A stretch of DNA of 64,000 nucleotides from Bradyrhizobium iriomotense (GTDB lineage Bacteria; Pseudomonadota; Alphaproteobacteria; Rhizobiales; Xanthobacteraceae), in NCBI RefSeq assembly GCF_018129405.1, contig NZ_JAFCLP010000004.1:372001-436000 (forward strand), given 5' to 3'. The notes under the pieces were generated by a model. It searched no databases, was not told the DNA's origin, and saw nothing but the letters and a program-made list of their open reading frames with translations. Within the stretch, counting starts at the first letter, position 1. Every line of letters begins with the position of its first letter. The position numbers were made by a program, and so were the translations under genes. This document shows, one piece after another, positions 16,881 through 25,040 of the stretch.

Positions 16881-17384
16881 ATGACCGTGCTGGACTGGCC
16901 CGAGATCCTTCTGCGCCTTGGCGTCGCCACGCTCGCGGGCTGCGCCATCGGCCTCAATCGTGACCTGCACGGCAAGCCGATCGGGCTGAAGACGCTCGGC
17001 ATCGTCGGGCTCTCGACCGCGACCGTCGTGTTGCTGGCCGTGCAGTTCGCCGAGGCCGGCAAGATCACCGATGCGGCGAGCCGCGTCATCCAGGGCATCC
17101 TCACCGGCATCGGCTTCCTCGGTGCCGGCGTCATCGTCCATGAAAGCGAGAGATTTCGCGTCCGCGGCCTGACCAGTGCCGCCTGCACCTTCCTCGCCGC
17201 CTGCCTCGGCATCGCCTGCGGCGTCGGCGAGTGGCCGATCGTCGGCACGGCGCTGACACTGGCCTTCCTGATCCTCACCGTCGGCAACCGCACCGAGCAC
17301 TGGCTGCACCGGATGCTCGGCGGCAGGCACGAGCCGCACGAAACCGATGTGCCGCCGAGGCCGGGCCCTCCGGGGGCGATCTAG
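16881..17384 (+). CDS. MgtC/SapB family membrane protein
   Basis: The 167-residue protein has the MgtC core of four to five membrane helices: RLGVATLAGCAIGLNRDLHGKPIGLKTL at the N-terminus, then IQGILTGIGFLGAGVIVHE and VRGLTSAACTFLAACLGIACG. A GACGGGGG ribosome site precedes ATG 16881. The C-terminus after residue 145 is a proline-rich cytoplasmic tail without the ACT-like domain of full-length MgtC. MgtC proteins modulate growth under low magnesium and F-ATPase activity. Its TAG stop overlaps that of the convergent P-type ATPase gene (CTAG, 17381-17384). Confidence 0.88.
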   Translation: MTVLDWPEILLRLGVATLAGCAIGLNRDLHGKPIGLKTLGIVGLSTATVVLLAVQFAEAGKITDAASRVIQGILTGIGFLGAGVIVHESERFRVRGLTSAACTFLAACLGIACGVGEWPIVGTALTLAFLILTVGNRTEHWLHRMLGGRHEPHETDVPPRPGPPGAI

Positions 17385-19930
17385 AATCGAAGCCGCCGCG
17401 CCCATAACGGCTTCAGCAGTTCGAGCACCGTCAGCACCAAGAGTCCCGCGCCGAGCGTGATCAAGAGATCATCGGCATGCAGCGGACCGAAGCGGAACAG
17501 GCTGGAGGCCGGCGGCCACAGCAGCGCGGTGGCGAGAACGGCGGCGACCGCCGCGAAGATCCAGACCAGTGCCGGGTTCGGCCGGAAGAAAGCCGACACG
17601 AACGAGGCGCTGAAGGACCGGTTGACGAGGACCAGCGCGACGAAGCAGACCACGAGCGTCACGAAGGCGAGCGCCCTCGCCTCGTCGGCGGCAAGGCCGG
17701 AGCGAAGCGCGCCGACGAATATGGTGGCGGTCAGGGCGAAGGCGAGCGCGCCCTGAAGAACGCTCCAGCCGACCAGTGCCCACGAGAACAGCTCGGCATC
17801 GGCCCGTCTCGGCGGGCGCGTCATCGCATCCCGCTCCTCGCGCTCCGCCTCGAACACCAGCGAGCACACGGGGTCGATGATCAGCTCCAGAAACGCGATG
17901 TGCACCGGACTGAAGATCAGCGGCAGCCCGAACACCAGCGGTAACAGCGCAAGTCCGGCGATCGGGACATGGACGGCGAAGATGAAGGCCATCGCCTTGC
18001 GAAGATTGTCATAGATGCGGCGGCCCAGGCGAATGGCCGACACGATCGAGCCGAAATCGTCGTCGAGCAGCACGATCGACGACGCCTCGCGCGCGACGTC
18101 GGTCCCGCGCCCGCCCATCGCGATGCCGATGTGGGCGGCCTTGAGCGATGGCGCGTCGTTGACGCCGTCGCCGGTCATCGCCACGATCTCGCCGTTGGCC
18201 TTCATCGCCTGGACGATGCGCAGCTTCTGTTCCGGCAGGACCCGCGCGAACACGCTGACATGCCCGACGCGCCGGGCAAGCTCCGGATCATCCGCCAGCC
18301 TGACCTGATCGCCGGTCATGACGTCCTGGACGTCGAGGCCGGCCTGGTTCGCAATGGCAACGGCCGTTGCCGGATAATCGCCCGTGATCATGACGACGCG
18401 AATCCCGGCCGCACGGCATTCGCGAACCGCCTCCGGGACGTGGGGCCGCAGCGGGTCGGCAAGCCCGACCAGGCCGACAAATCGAAATGCGAACCCCTGC
18501 TGTGACTGCGGCAGTGAAGCGTCATCGCAGACCGCAACGGCCACGCCCAACACCCGAAGCCCGTCCTTCGCCATCGCACTGGCGGCATCCCGCACCAACT
18601 CCTGCTCGGCATCGTTCAGCCTGCACAGGCGCGCAACCGCCTCGGGCGCACCCTTGGCGCATGCGAGGAGGTCCGCCCGGCCGGCTGTCCGCCAGACCTG
18701 GGTCATGGCCAGCAGCTCGGGGCGCAGGCCGTAGGTGCGCAGCAGCGTCCGCTCGCCATCCATGGCATCGCCGTCCGGCAAGACGTCATGCGCGAACAGG
18801 TGCAGCGCCTTCTCCATCGGATCGAACGGTTCCGGAGAGCTCGCCAGGACGCCGCAGCGCGCCAGCTCGACAAATTCCGGCCTGGCGCGATCCTCTCCGC
18901 CCGCGGGGCGCATCCGCGCCCCATCGGGCAGCCGCAGCTCCGCAACCGACATGCGGTTCTGCGTCAGTGTTCCGGTCTTGTCGGTGCACAGGACGGTCGC
19001 AGATCCCAAAACCTCGATGGCGGCGGCGCGCCGCGTTAGCACGCGGGCTTGCGAGATCCGCCACGCTCCCATCGCCATGAAGACGGTGAGCACGACGCCG
19101 AATTCCTCCGGAAGCATCGACATGCCGATGGCGACGCCTGCGAGCAGCGCCTGCAGCCAGTCCCCGCGCAGGACGCCATAGAGCGCGACGGCAGCGAGGC
19201 TGACCATTGCGCCGCCGAGGAAGCAGAGCCGCACCAGCCTTGCGGTCTGTTGCTGCAGCCGCGGCGGCTCGGCCTGCAAGCCGCGCAGCGACAATCCGAT
19301 CTTCCCGATCTCGCTGCGCGGGCCGGTCGCCTCGACCAGCGCCAGCCCCTCGCCGCGCACGACGAGCGAGCCGGAATACACGAAGGGCTGATCCTCGCCG
19401 CCGGGCCGGTGATCGACTGCCGCGATCCTGTCCGCGGCCTGCTTGCGGACGGGCACGGATTCCCCGGTGAGCAGGGACTCGTCGATCTGCAGATCGCGCG
19501 CCTCCACGAGCGCGGCATCGGCGGGAACCCGATCGCCTTCGCCAAGGACGAGGAGATCGCCGCGCACGACCTCCCGGCCCGGAATTCGCCGGCGCATACC
19601 GTCCCGCAGCACGAGCGCACGCGGGCTGGTCAGGTCGCGCAGGGCGTCCAGCACGCGCTCGGTCCGGGTCTCCTGCACCACCGTGATCACGATGGACATC
19701 GCACCGAAGGCCAGGAGGATCAGTGCTTCCTTGAGATCGCCGAGCACGAGGTAGATCAGCCCACCGCAAAGCAGCAGCAGAAGCATCGGCTCGCGCAGCA
19801 CCTCCACGACGATGCGCAAGGGGCTGCGCCGCTCGGGCCGCGGCAATTCGTTGGCGCCGTCCTTTTCCAGCCGCGCCTTCGCCTCGGCCTCGCTCAGTCC
19901 GGCCGGTCGCGCGCCTGCCTTGCCGCTCAC
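17381..19930 (-). CDS. P-type cation-transporting ATPase (P2 type)
   Basis: The 849-residue product starts at GTG 19930, giving the N-terminal cation-ATPase domain GLSEAEAKARLEKDGANELP. A longer upstream frame is low complexity and overlaps the small membrane protein. Visible are the actuator motif LLTGESVPVRK, TM4 LPEEFGVVLT (the PEGL-like ion-binding turn), phosphorylation site CTDKTGTLTQN (Asp317), and hinge TGDGVNDAPSLKAAHIGIAM. The C-terminal six-helix region is complete. PEE in TM4 points to the bacterial Ca2+/Mn2+-like branch, but the ion is uncertain. GTGA overlap with the upstream 55-aa gene indicates coupled translation. Confidence 0.92.
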   Translation of the reverse strand: MSGKAGARPAGLSEAEAKARLEKDGANELPRPERRSPLRIVVEVLREPMLLLLLCGGLIYLVLGDLKEALILLAFGAMSIVITVVQETRTERVLDALRDLTSPRALVLRDGMRRRIPGREVVRGDLLVLGEGDRVPADAALVEARDLQIDESLLTGESVPVRKQAADRIAAVDHRPGGEDQPFVYSGSLVVRGEGLALVEATGPRSEIGKIGLSLRGLQAEPPRLQQQTARLVRLCFLGGAMVSLAAVALYGVLRGDWLQALLAGVAIGMSMLPEEFGVVLTVFMAMGAWRISQARVLTRRAAAIEVLGSATVLCTDKTGTLTQNRMSVAELRLPDGARMRPAGGEDRARPEFVELARCGVLASSPEPFDPMEKALHLFAHDVLPDGDAMDGERTLLRTYGLRPELLAMTQVWRTAGRADLLACAKGAPEAVARLCRLNDAEQELVRDAASAMAKDGLRVLGVAVAVCDDASLPQSQQGFAFRFVGLVGLADPLRPHVPEAVRECRAAGIRVVMITGDYPATAVAIANQAGLDVQDVMTGDQVRLADDPELARRVGHVSVFARVLPEQKLRIVQAMKANGEIVAMTGDGVNDAPSLKAAHIGIAMGGRGTDVAREASSIVLLDDDFGSIVSAIRLGRRIYDNLRKAMAFIFAVHVPIAGLALLPLVFGLPLIFSPVHIAFLELIIDPVCSLVFEAEREERDAMTRPPRRADAELFSWALVGWSVLQGALAFALTATIFVGALRSGLAADEARALAFVTLVVCFVALVLVNRSFSASFVSAFFRPNPALVWIFAAVAAVLATALLWPPASSLFRFGPLHADDLLITLGAGLLVLTVLELLKPLWARRLRF

Positions 19931-20094
19931 GTCTTCCGCCGCAGGCTCCAGAGGCTCCCGGCGAGCAGGACGGCGGTCACGAGCAGGATGGCGACGAAGG
20001 TCTGGATGATGGTGAAGTTGAGCGCATCCCGCGCGACGAACAGCGCGGTGATGGCTCCGGCGAGGACGAACAGAATGCGAAGGATCAGGCTCAT
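19927..20094 (-). CDS. 55-aa membrane protein coupled to the P-type ATPase
   Basis: The frame begins MSLILRILFVLAGAITALFV and continues with two hydrophobic helices (about residues 4-20 and 27-48), ending in the basic tail LWSLRRKT. It ends at 19927 and its stop overlaps the GTG start of the ATPase by 3 bases. I do not recognise a named family. Size, topology and overlap suggest a small accessory subunit or regulator of the pump, by analogy with small regulatory peptides of other P-type ATPases (inference). Confidence 0.7.
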   Translation of the reverse strand: MSLILRILFVLAGAITALFVARDALNFTIIQTFVAILLVTAVLLAGSLWSLRRKT

Positions 20095-20203
20095 CGTGGC
20101 GTCTCCAGGTCGGCATGATCCGGAGTCCATTTGCCTACGCGGGCGCGCAACGCTGGTTCGGCAGTCATGCAGGCAGACCTTAGCGGCCGCCGGCGGGGTC
20201 GCT

Positions 20204-20217
20204 TTGCGATACGTCAA
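20204..20217. promoter_or_regulatory. Possible FixK/FNR-type box upstream of the ATPase operon
   Basis: TTGCGATACGTCAA fits the loose FixK pattern TTG(A/C)-N6-(T/G)CAA. It lies 110 bp upstream of the 55-aa gene. On the minus strand a weak -10-like CTAAGGT follows about 30 bp downstream. Low oxygen control of a cation pump would suit a rhizobium, but the inner positions do not form a good palindrome, so this is tentative. Confidence 0.3.
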
Positions 20218-20278
20218 GATTGTATGCGCCGCTCTGCCGCAGGTGCGAACCGGCCACGTTCCAGGCGACACCGCACGC

Positions 20279-20509
20279 CTACGCTTCGTCGACCTCGAGC
20301 GTGATCGACACCTTCAGGAACGGCGCGCCCTCCTCGCGAACGTCGACGACGACGTGCCGTGCGCTGCCCGAGACGAAGGCATCGCGGGCGATGGAAGCGC
20401 CGCTCATGACCGCCTCTTTGCGAGCGTCGTTCTCGTTCGCAAGATCCTGCCCGTCTTCGTCGGGAAACACCCGGCCGTTCTCGTGAATGTCGAAATGGAA
20501 TCGCGGCAT
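20279..20509 (-). CDS. Small DUF6894-like protein
   Basis: The 76-residue product starts MPRFHFDIHENGRVFPDEDGQ, then ELANENDARKEA-like and ends in a short acidic tail (SITLEVDEA). The MPR(Y/F)xFDI..G....D..G pattern with an alpha-helical ...A..EA segment is what I associate with the many small rhizobial DUF6894 proteins, of unknown role. It lies 185 bp upstream of the ATPase operon on the same strand, and could share its promoter region or be separate. Family call is moderate. Confidence 0.7.
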   Translation of the reverse strand: MPRFHFDIHENGRVFPDEDGQDLANENDARKEAVMSGASIARDAFVSGSARHVVVDVREEGAPFLKVSITLEVDEA

Positions 20510-20705
20510 CGGGCGCGCTCAGGGCGTTGGCGACTGTTGGGTAACGGCCGTCGAAATCCGCCAGTTCCTAAACTTTCCGCTCATCGAGCACCGTGCCAGG
20601 CCCGATGCAGCTCGACGGAACGCCTGCGGTCGGTCGGCAGCCCCAACAAAAGTTAAGGACAGAGCTCGCGCGGCCATGGTTGTCTTTGCACCGGAAAGGC
20701 AATTC

Positions 20706-20909
20706 ATGACCAGGAAACGCAACCGAACGCGACCGGCCCTCTCGCTCCAGGAGCGCTTGAACAAATTCACCCGGGAGGCCCGCGCCGCCGCGAGCAAGCT
20801 GCCGGCCGGCGCAGAGCGCCACACGTTGCTGCAAAAGGCGCGCGACGGAGAGGCCGCTGCGGAGATCGAACGGCTACTCTCTTCACCCGGCCCGCAAGAT
20901 CCGGAGTGA
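20706..20909 (+). CDS. Small basic hypothetical protein
   Basis: ATG 20706 follows the ribosome site GGAAAGG by 7 bases and gives 67 residues. The protein begins MTRKRNRTRPALSLQERL, continues with helical TREARAAASKLPAGAERHTLLQKARDGEAAAEIERLL, and ends SSPGPQDPE. The motif ASKLPAGAERHTLLQKARDGE occurs in many short Bradyrhizobium proteins of unknown function, in my recollection. No membrane segment. It stands alone among other small genes. Confidence 0.65.
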   Translation: MTRKRNRTRPALSLQERLNKFTREARAAASKLPAGAERHTLLQKARDGEAAAEIERLLSSPGPQDPE

Positions 20910-20950
20910 TCTCACCGCTGCACGGCCTGCGGCTGCGAAGCGCGAGGCCG

Positions 20951-21094
20951 CTATTGCTTCGCCATCAAGTCGAGCGCCGGGGCAAAGCGCTCGGCAAACG
21001 TCAGTGTCTTGGCGTGGTGAACTGCGGCAAACGAGGCCGAGATCCCTGCTGAGGCAACGGCGAGCAAGGCAATTGCGAAAAACAGACGGCGCAT
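20951..21094 (-). CDS. Small exported protein (47 aa)
   Basis: ATG 21094 is preceded by a strong ribosome site (GGAGG, 7-8 bases upstream), so it is preferred to the in-frame ATG at 21184. The product begins MRRLFFAIALLAVASAGISASFA, a clear signal peptide or single membrane helix. It leaves a mature tail of about 24 residues, VHHAKTLTFAERFAPALDLMAKQ. No family is recognised. It is probably secreted to the periplasm or anchored at its surface. Confidence 0.6.
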   Translation of the reverse strand: MRRLFFAIALLAVASAGISASFAAVHHAKTLTFAERFAPALDLMAKQ

Positions 21095-21361
21095 TCCTGC
21101 CTCCTGTGTGAGCTCGATACCCACATAGTTGGGACGGCTCTGTTTCAGGACGGTTTCGTCGGCGCGGAAAATGATGTCGCTCAAGCGGCTGTGATGAGAG
21201 CCGGCTTATCGGGCCGCATGCCGTAACCAACTAATAATAGTCGCCGTAGCCTTGTAGCGGACGGAATCGGGAATTTTGCACCCGTGATCGTGATCCTCAA
21301 TCGCAGGGCCGCCGCGACAGGCAGCACTTGCCGGAATACGCAGTCGTCGAGGACTACTCAA

Positions 21362-21517
21362 ATGAAAGTCGTCATTCAGAAGCTCAATGGTCTATGGCAC
21401 CTCATCATCGGATCGAGCCGGATCCGAACGCCCTTCCTGGCAACCCAGGACCGCGCGCTGGTGGTCACTTATGCGCGGCGCGCTTATCCAGGCGCCAAGA
21501 TCTTCCAGCGCGACTGA
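21362..21517 (+). CDS. Possible small protein (51 aa)
   Basis: A 51-residue frame starts at ATG 21362 (MKVVIQKLNGLWHLIIGSSR) and ends YPGAKIFQRD. It looks like a single compact alpha/beta unit rather than noise, but there is no strong ribosome site and no recognised family. It is convergent with the ParB-like gene and ends 15 bp before it. Confidence 0.4.
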   Translation: MKVVIQKLNGLWHLIIGSSRIRTPFLATQDRALVVTYARRAYPGAKIFQRD

Positions 21518-21532
21518 TATGAGCGGTTGCGC

Positions 21533-22162
21533 TCAATCATCCTCCGCCGGCCCGCACCAGCCGGGCAGGTAGATCGCATCCTTGCTCTTGGCCGCGGCCA
21601 GGGCCTTCTCCAGTGCCATGTCGAAATTGGCGTCGACCGCCTTGCGCGACAGCTTCCGGCGCAGGAAGTCCGCCCACAGGAATTCGGAGAACGGCGTGGT
21701 GTCCTTGGCGAAGCCACCCATGCGGCGTAGCTCGCCGGCAAGGCTGCGGAAGGGATCGTCCTTGAGATCGGCGACCGATTTCGGCAGATCACGGAACGAC
21801 CGCCGCTCGCCCTTGGAATCGTAAGGATAGACCCAGCGCTTGTTGTCCATCACACCCCAGAACGCCTCGCGCTCGACCATGCGGAGGTCGCCGACCACGG
21901 TCACCAGCACCTCCTTGATGCCCTCGTCGTGCAGCGCGCGGCCGAGATGATGATGGTCGATGACGTAATAGCGCTCGTCAGGCCCGCGCACGACGGGGAT
22001 CATGTGGGTGCCGAGCAGATCGGCTTGCTTCTTCTTGCCGTGCTCGCGCCAGCGCTTGCGCTTCTCCTTGACCTCGCGCATGCCGACCGTCATCTGCGTC
22101 GGCCGAAGCGACAGGATCGGCACCGGATGCACTCTCGGCTCGCGCGCGTTGGTCGTGGTCAT
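21533..22162 (-). CDS. ParB-like nuclease-fold protein (ParBc_2 type)
   Basis: The 209-residue protein contains a ParB/Srx-like domain: RVHPVPILSLRPTQMTVGMREV at the start, MIPVVRGPDERYYVIDHHHLGRAL in the core, then LVTVVGDLRMVEREAFWGVM. The IDHHHLGRAL stretch replaces the GExR motif of true ParB and is the signature of the stand-alone ParBc_2 family. There is no HTH, so it is unlikely to be a chromosome partitioning ParB. The C-terminal half (FRSLAGELRRMGGFAKD, FLWADFLRRKL) is conserved in this family. ATG 22162 is used because upstream residues look non-coding. Confidence 0.8.
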   Translation of the reverse strand: MTTTNAREPRVHPVPILSLRPTQMTVGMREVKEKRKRWREHGKKKQADLLGTHMIPVVRGPDERYYVIDHHHLGRALHDEGIKEVLVTVVGDLRMVEREAFWGVMDNKRWVYPYDSKGERRSFRDLPKSVADLKDDPFRSLAGELRRMGGFAKDTTPFSEFLWADFLRRKLSRKAVDANFDMALEKALAAAKSKDAIYLPGWCGPAEDD

Positions 22163-22487
22163 GGTCGAAGGGCCCCTCACATCGTTGCAACCGGTCGCCC
22201 GGGTTCCCCGGATTATGCCATGGGCCCCATGGCGGTAAATGCGTTCGACCTGCACGGGGAGATCACAAGCCGATGTTCACGACGCCGGACGCGGCACCAT
22301 CTTTCATTGCTGCAATGCAACCCGCGTCTCCTGCCCGGGGCATCACGACCCGCCTCCGCGATCTCTGGGCGTCCGCGAGGGAGGCGTGCAATAGGCACAA
22401 TGCACGTACGCGTTGAGAAGATTTTCTGCCAACGCTTTCACCACGTGTGCTATCTAAAAATCGCTGCTTCGGAGTGATCCTCGCCCC
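22163..22487. other. Gene-free region between divergent genes
   Basis: About 325 bp separate the ParB-like gene from the 113-aa gene. I see no convincing frame, hairpin with T-tract, or operator. The short palindrome CCATGGGGCCCATGG-like (22218-22232) is present, but nothing links it to function. Confidence 0.5.
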
Positions 22488-22829
22488 ATGAAAACCCAGC
22501 GGCCCATAAGCTCGGATGACGAGCACCGGGTGCTCCAGTTCAGGCCGCGCACCTCGCCCACCCCGCCGGTCCACCGGGGCAACGGCACCGTGCAGCCTCT
22601 GCGCGTCACGCCCGCGCCGCTCGACCTGTCGCGCTACGAGCAGCCCCGCACCGAGCCCGACGATTTCCGCCACCGCATGCTCGCCAACATCGCCGCGCTC
22701 GCCTTCACCATCGCGCTGACCGCTATCGGGATCTGGCTCGCGGTCAGCATCGCCGACCTGCGCCGGACCCAGGATTGTGTGCTGATGGGCCGCCGCGACT
22801 GCGCCAAGATCACGACCCCGCACATCTAG
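22488..22829 (+). CDS. Single-span membrane protein of unknown function
   Basis: The 113-residue product has a polar, proline-rich N-terminus (residues 1-62), one clear membrane helix MLANIAALAFTIALTAIGIWLAV (about 64-86) and a short C-terminal part with two cysteines (RRTQDCVLMGRRDCAKI). The pattern suggests a tail facing the periplasm with a possible disulfide. No family is recognised. It lies 222 bp upstream of the acpXL operon on the same strand but is not tightly linked. Confidence 0.65.
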   Translation: MKTQRPISSDDEHRVLQFRPRTSPTPPVHRGNGTVQPLRVTPAPLDLSRYEQPRTEPDDFRHRMLANIAALAFTIALTAIGIWLAVSIADLRRTQDCVLMGRRDCAKITTPHI

Positions 22830-23051
22830 ACCCCACCTCCGGCCTGAGACCCTGCCGGCAGCGTCCCCAACCCTGTTCGTTGCTGTCCCCTTGGCCCGCC
22901 CGGCTCCATTGAACTCAGGGCGGCGCTCCGATATACGGGCTTTCGACCCGGCCAGAGGGGGGTTTGAGGGCGTCATCAGGGGCGCGATGCCCTCCCATCG
23001 CGCCACTCTGGAACATCTGACAAATATCCGCAATATATCAAAGGCTTAGTG

Positions 23052-23339
23052 ATGTCTTCCACATTCGATCAGGTCGCCACGATCATCGCTGAAACCTGCG
23101 ACATCCCGCGCGACACGATCACGCCGGATAGCCACGCCATCGATGACCTCGGCATCGACAGCCTCGATTTCCTCGATATCGCCTTTGCGATCGACAAGCA
23201 GTTCGGCATCAAGCTGCCGCTGGAGAAGTGGACCCAGGAGGTCAACGACGGTAAGGCGACCACCGAACAATATTTCGTGCTGAAGAATCTGTGCGCGCGC
23301 ATCGACGAGCTGGTTGCCGCCAAGGGCGCGAGCGCCTAA
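23052..23339 (+). CDS. acpXL: Specialised acyl carrier protein AcpXL
   Basis: The 95-residue carrier protein has the phosphopantetheine site [17 protein letters not shown] (Ser37 when started at ATG 23052). It is longer than housekeeping AcpP and, as in other rhizobia, is followed by dedicated fatty-acid genes. AcpXL carries the growing very-long-chain (27-hydroxy-C28) acyl chain destined for lipid A. A GTG at 23049 is directly adjacent and could also start translation. It heads a five-gene operon. Confidence 0.93.
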   Translation: MSSTFDQVATIIAETCDIPRDTITPDSHAIDDLGIDSLDFLDIAFAIDKQFGIKLPLEKWTQEVNDGKATTEQYFVLKNLCARIDELVAAKGASA

Positions 23340-23349
23340 TCGGGCGGTC

Positions 23350-23820
23350 ATGCAACTCGAATACTTCCACATGATCGATCGCATCGTCGACCTCAACGTC
23401 GACGAGAAGAAGATCGTCGTCGAAGCCCAGGTTCCGAAGGAAAGCACCGTCTTCGAGGGGCACTTTCCGGGCTATCCCTTGATGCCCGGCGTGCTCTTGA
23501 TCGAATCGATGGCGCAGGCCTCGGGCTGGCTTCAGCTCGGTGTGTTCAAGTTCGAGCGCATGCCGATCCTGGCCGCCGTGAAGGAAGCCAAGGTGCGCGG
23601 CTCGGTCTTCCCCGGCGATCTCATGAGCATCGAGGCGAGCCTCGCCCATGAGGGCTCGGGCTACGCCATGACCGAAGCCAAGATCAGGGTCGGCGGCAAG
23701 CTGCGCGCCAATTCGGCGCTGACCTTCACGCTGATCCCCTTCCCCAATGCGGACATGCGCGGATACATGGCGAAAGTCGCCGAGCGCGTCGGCTTTCCGC
23801 AACAGGCCGTATCACCATGA
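23350..23820 (+). CDS. fabZ: 3-hydroxyacyl-ACP dehydratase, FabZ type
   Basis: The 156-residue hotdog-fold protein has the FabZ active-site pattern GHFPGYPLMPGVLLIESMAQ (catalytic His and Glu) and the dimer-core KFERMPILAAVKEAKVRGSVFPGD. ATG 23350 is 10 bp after the acpXL stop. Its stop overlaps the next start (ATGA, 23817-23820). In this operon it would dehydrate hydroxyacyl-AcpXL intermediates during chain elongation. Confidence 0.92.
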   Translation: MQLEYFHMIDRIVDLNVDEKKIVVEAQVPKESTVFEGHFPGYPLMPGVLLIESMAQASGWLQLGVFKFERMPILAAVKEAKVRGSVFPGDLMSIEASLAHEGSGYAMTEAKIRVGGKLRANSALTFTLIPFPNADMRGYMAKVAERVGFPQQAVSP

Positions 23821-25019
23821 CTGACACCGCTTCGAAGCCCGGCCAGACGGAAGTCTGGATCACCGGCATTGGCCTTGCCACCTCGCTCGGCGAGGGCCTG
23901 GACGCCAACTGGGCCGCGCTGCAGGAGAAGCGCATCAATGTCGACGAGAAGGGCTTTGCGCCCTACGTCGTGCATCCCCTGATGCCTGTGACCTTCGACA
24001 GCCAGATTCCGAAGAAGGGCGACCAGCGCCAGATGGAAGCCTGGCAGCGCATCGGCACCTATGCGGCTGGCCTCGCGCTCGACTCCGCCGGCATCAAGGG
24101 CAACAAGGACATCCTGTCGAAGATCGACATGGTGATCGCCGCCGGCGGCGGTGAGCGCGACCTCAACGTCGACACCGGCGTGCTCACGGCCGAAGCCAAG
24201 GGGGCCAACGCGCCCGGCTTCCTCAACGAGCGCCTGATGAGCGATCTCAGGCCGACGCTGTTTCTGGCCCAGCTCTCCAACCTGCTCGCCGGCAACATCG
24301 CCATCGTGCACGGTCTTGGCGGCACCTCGCGCACCTTCATGGGCGAAGAGGTCGCCGGCGCCGACGCCGCCCGCATCGCGCTTGCGCGTATCGCCTCGGG
24401 CGAGAGCGACATTGCGCTCGTCGGCGGCTCGCACAATGGCGAGCGCAAGGACTTGCTCGTCCTCTACGAATTCGGCGACTTCAACCTCAAGGACAAGTTC
24501 GCGCCGGTATGGGCGCGCAAGGACCACGCCGGCTTCGCGCTCGGCTCGGCCGGCGCGTTCCTGGTGCTGGAATCGAAGGCCCACGCCGAAGCGCGCGGCG
24601 CAAAGCCCTATGCAAAGCTGTCGAGCGTCGTTGCCGATCTCGCCCGCCGCAAGCAGCCCGGCGACATGACCGCAACGCTGGAGAAGCTCTGGGCCAAGCT
24701 ACCGAAGCGCGAGGGCAAGGGCGCGATCATCACGGGGGCAACCGGCGCGGAGCCTGCGACATCAGAGGAGCGCGGCTTCCTGAAGAGCCATGCCGACTTT
24801 CCGGTGCGCTCGACCGGCACGGTGTTCGGCCACGCCATGGAGACGCAATTCCCGCTTGGAATTGCGCTCGCCGCGCTGTCGATCTCGCGCGGTGCGCTGT
24901 TCCCGCCGAACGATTCGACCGGGACCGAGATTGAAATGCAGGGTGCGCCCACCCAGATCGTGGTGGTGGGAGCCGGACACTGGCGCGGCGAAGGCATGGC
25001 GCTGGTCGAGGCGGTTTAG
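23817..25019 (+). CDS. Ketosynthase-like protein lacking the catalytic Cys (FabF2-like, chain-length-factor type)
   Basis: The 400-residue protein has the thiolase fold of beta-ketoacyl-ACP synthases (VWITGIGLATSLGEGLDANW at the start, VFGHAMETQFPLGIALAALS near the end). At the nucleophile position, where FabF has TACASG, it reads HGLGGTSRTFMGEE without Cys. The first His of the NAHGTST motif is also absent (ITGATGAEPATSEE); only the GH of the second His motif remains. It therefore cannot condense on its own and probably pairs with the active FabF1 next door, as chain-length factors do in polyketide systems. Confidence 0.88.
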   Translation: MTDTASKPGQTEVWITGIGLATSLGEGLDANWAALQEKRINVDEKGFAPYVVHPLMPVTFDSQIPKKGDQRQMEAWQRIGTYAAGLALDSAGIKGNKDILSKIDMVIAAGGGERDLNVDTGVLTAEAKGANAPGFLNERLMSDLRPTLFLAQLSNLLAGNIAIVHGLGGTSRTFMGEEVAGADAARIALARIASGESDIALVGGSHNGERKDLLVLYEFGDFNLKDKFAPVWARKDHAGFALGSAGAFLVLESKAHAEARGAKPYAKLSSVVADLARRKQPGDMTATLEKLWAKLPKREGKGAIITGATGAEPATSEERGFLKSHADFPVRSTGTVFGHAMETQFPLGIALAALSISRGALFPPNDSTGTEIEMQGAPTQIVVVGAGHWRGEGMALVEAV

Positions 25020-25040
25020 TTAGCTCAAGCGGGGATCGAC

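Noticed and set aside
21533-22162. Chromosome-partitioning ParB
   Set aside because: It has no HTH domain and the ParB box is replaced by IDHHHLGRAL; there is no parA neighbour.
22263-23033. Minus-strand frame of about 250 codons antisense to the 113-aa gene
   Set aside because: It has no domain features and runs through the acpXL promoter region; the plus-strand membrane protein is better supported.
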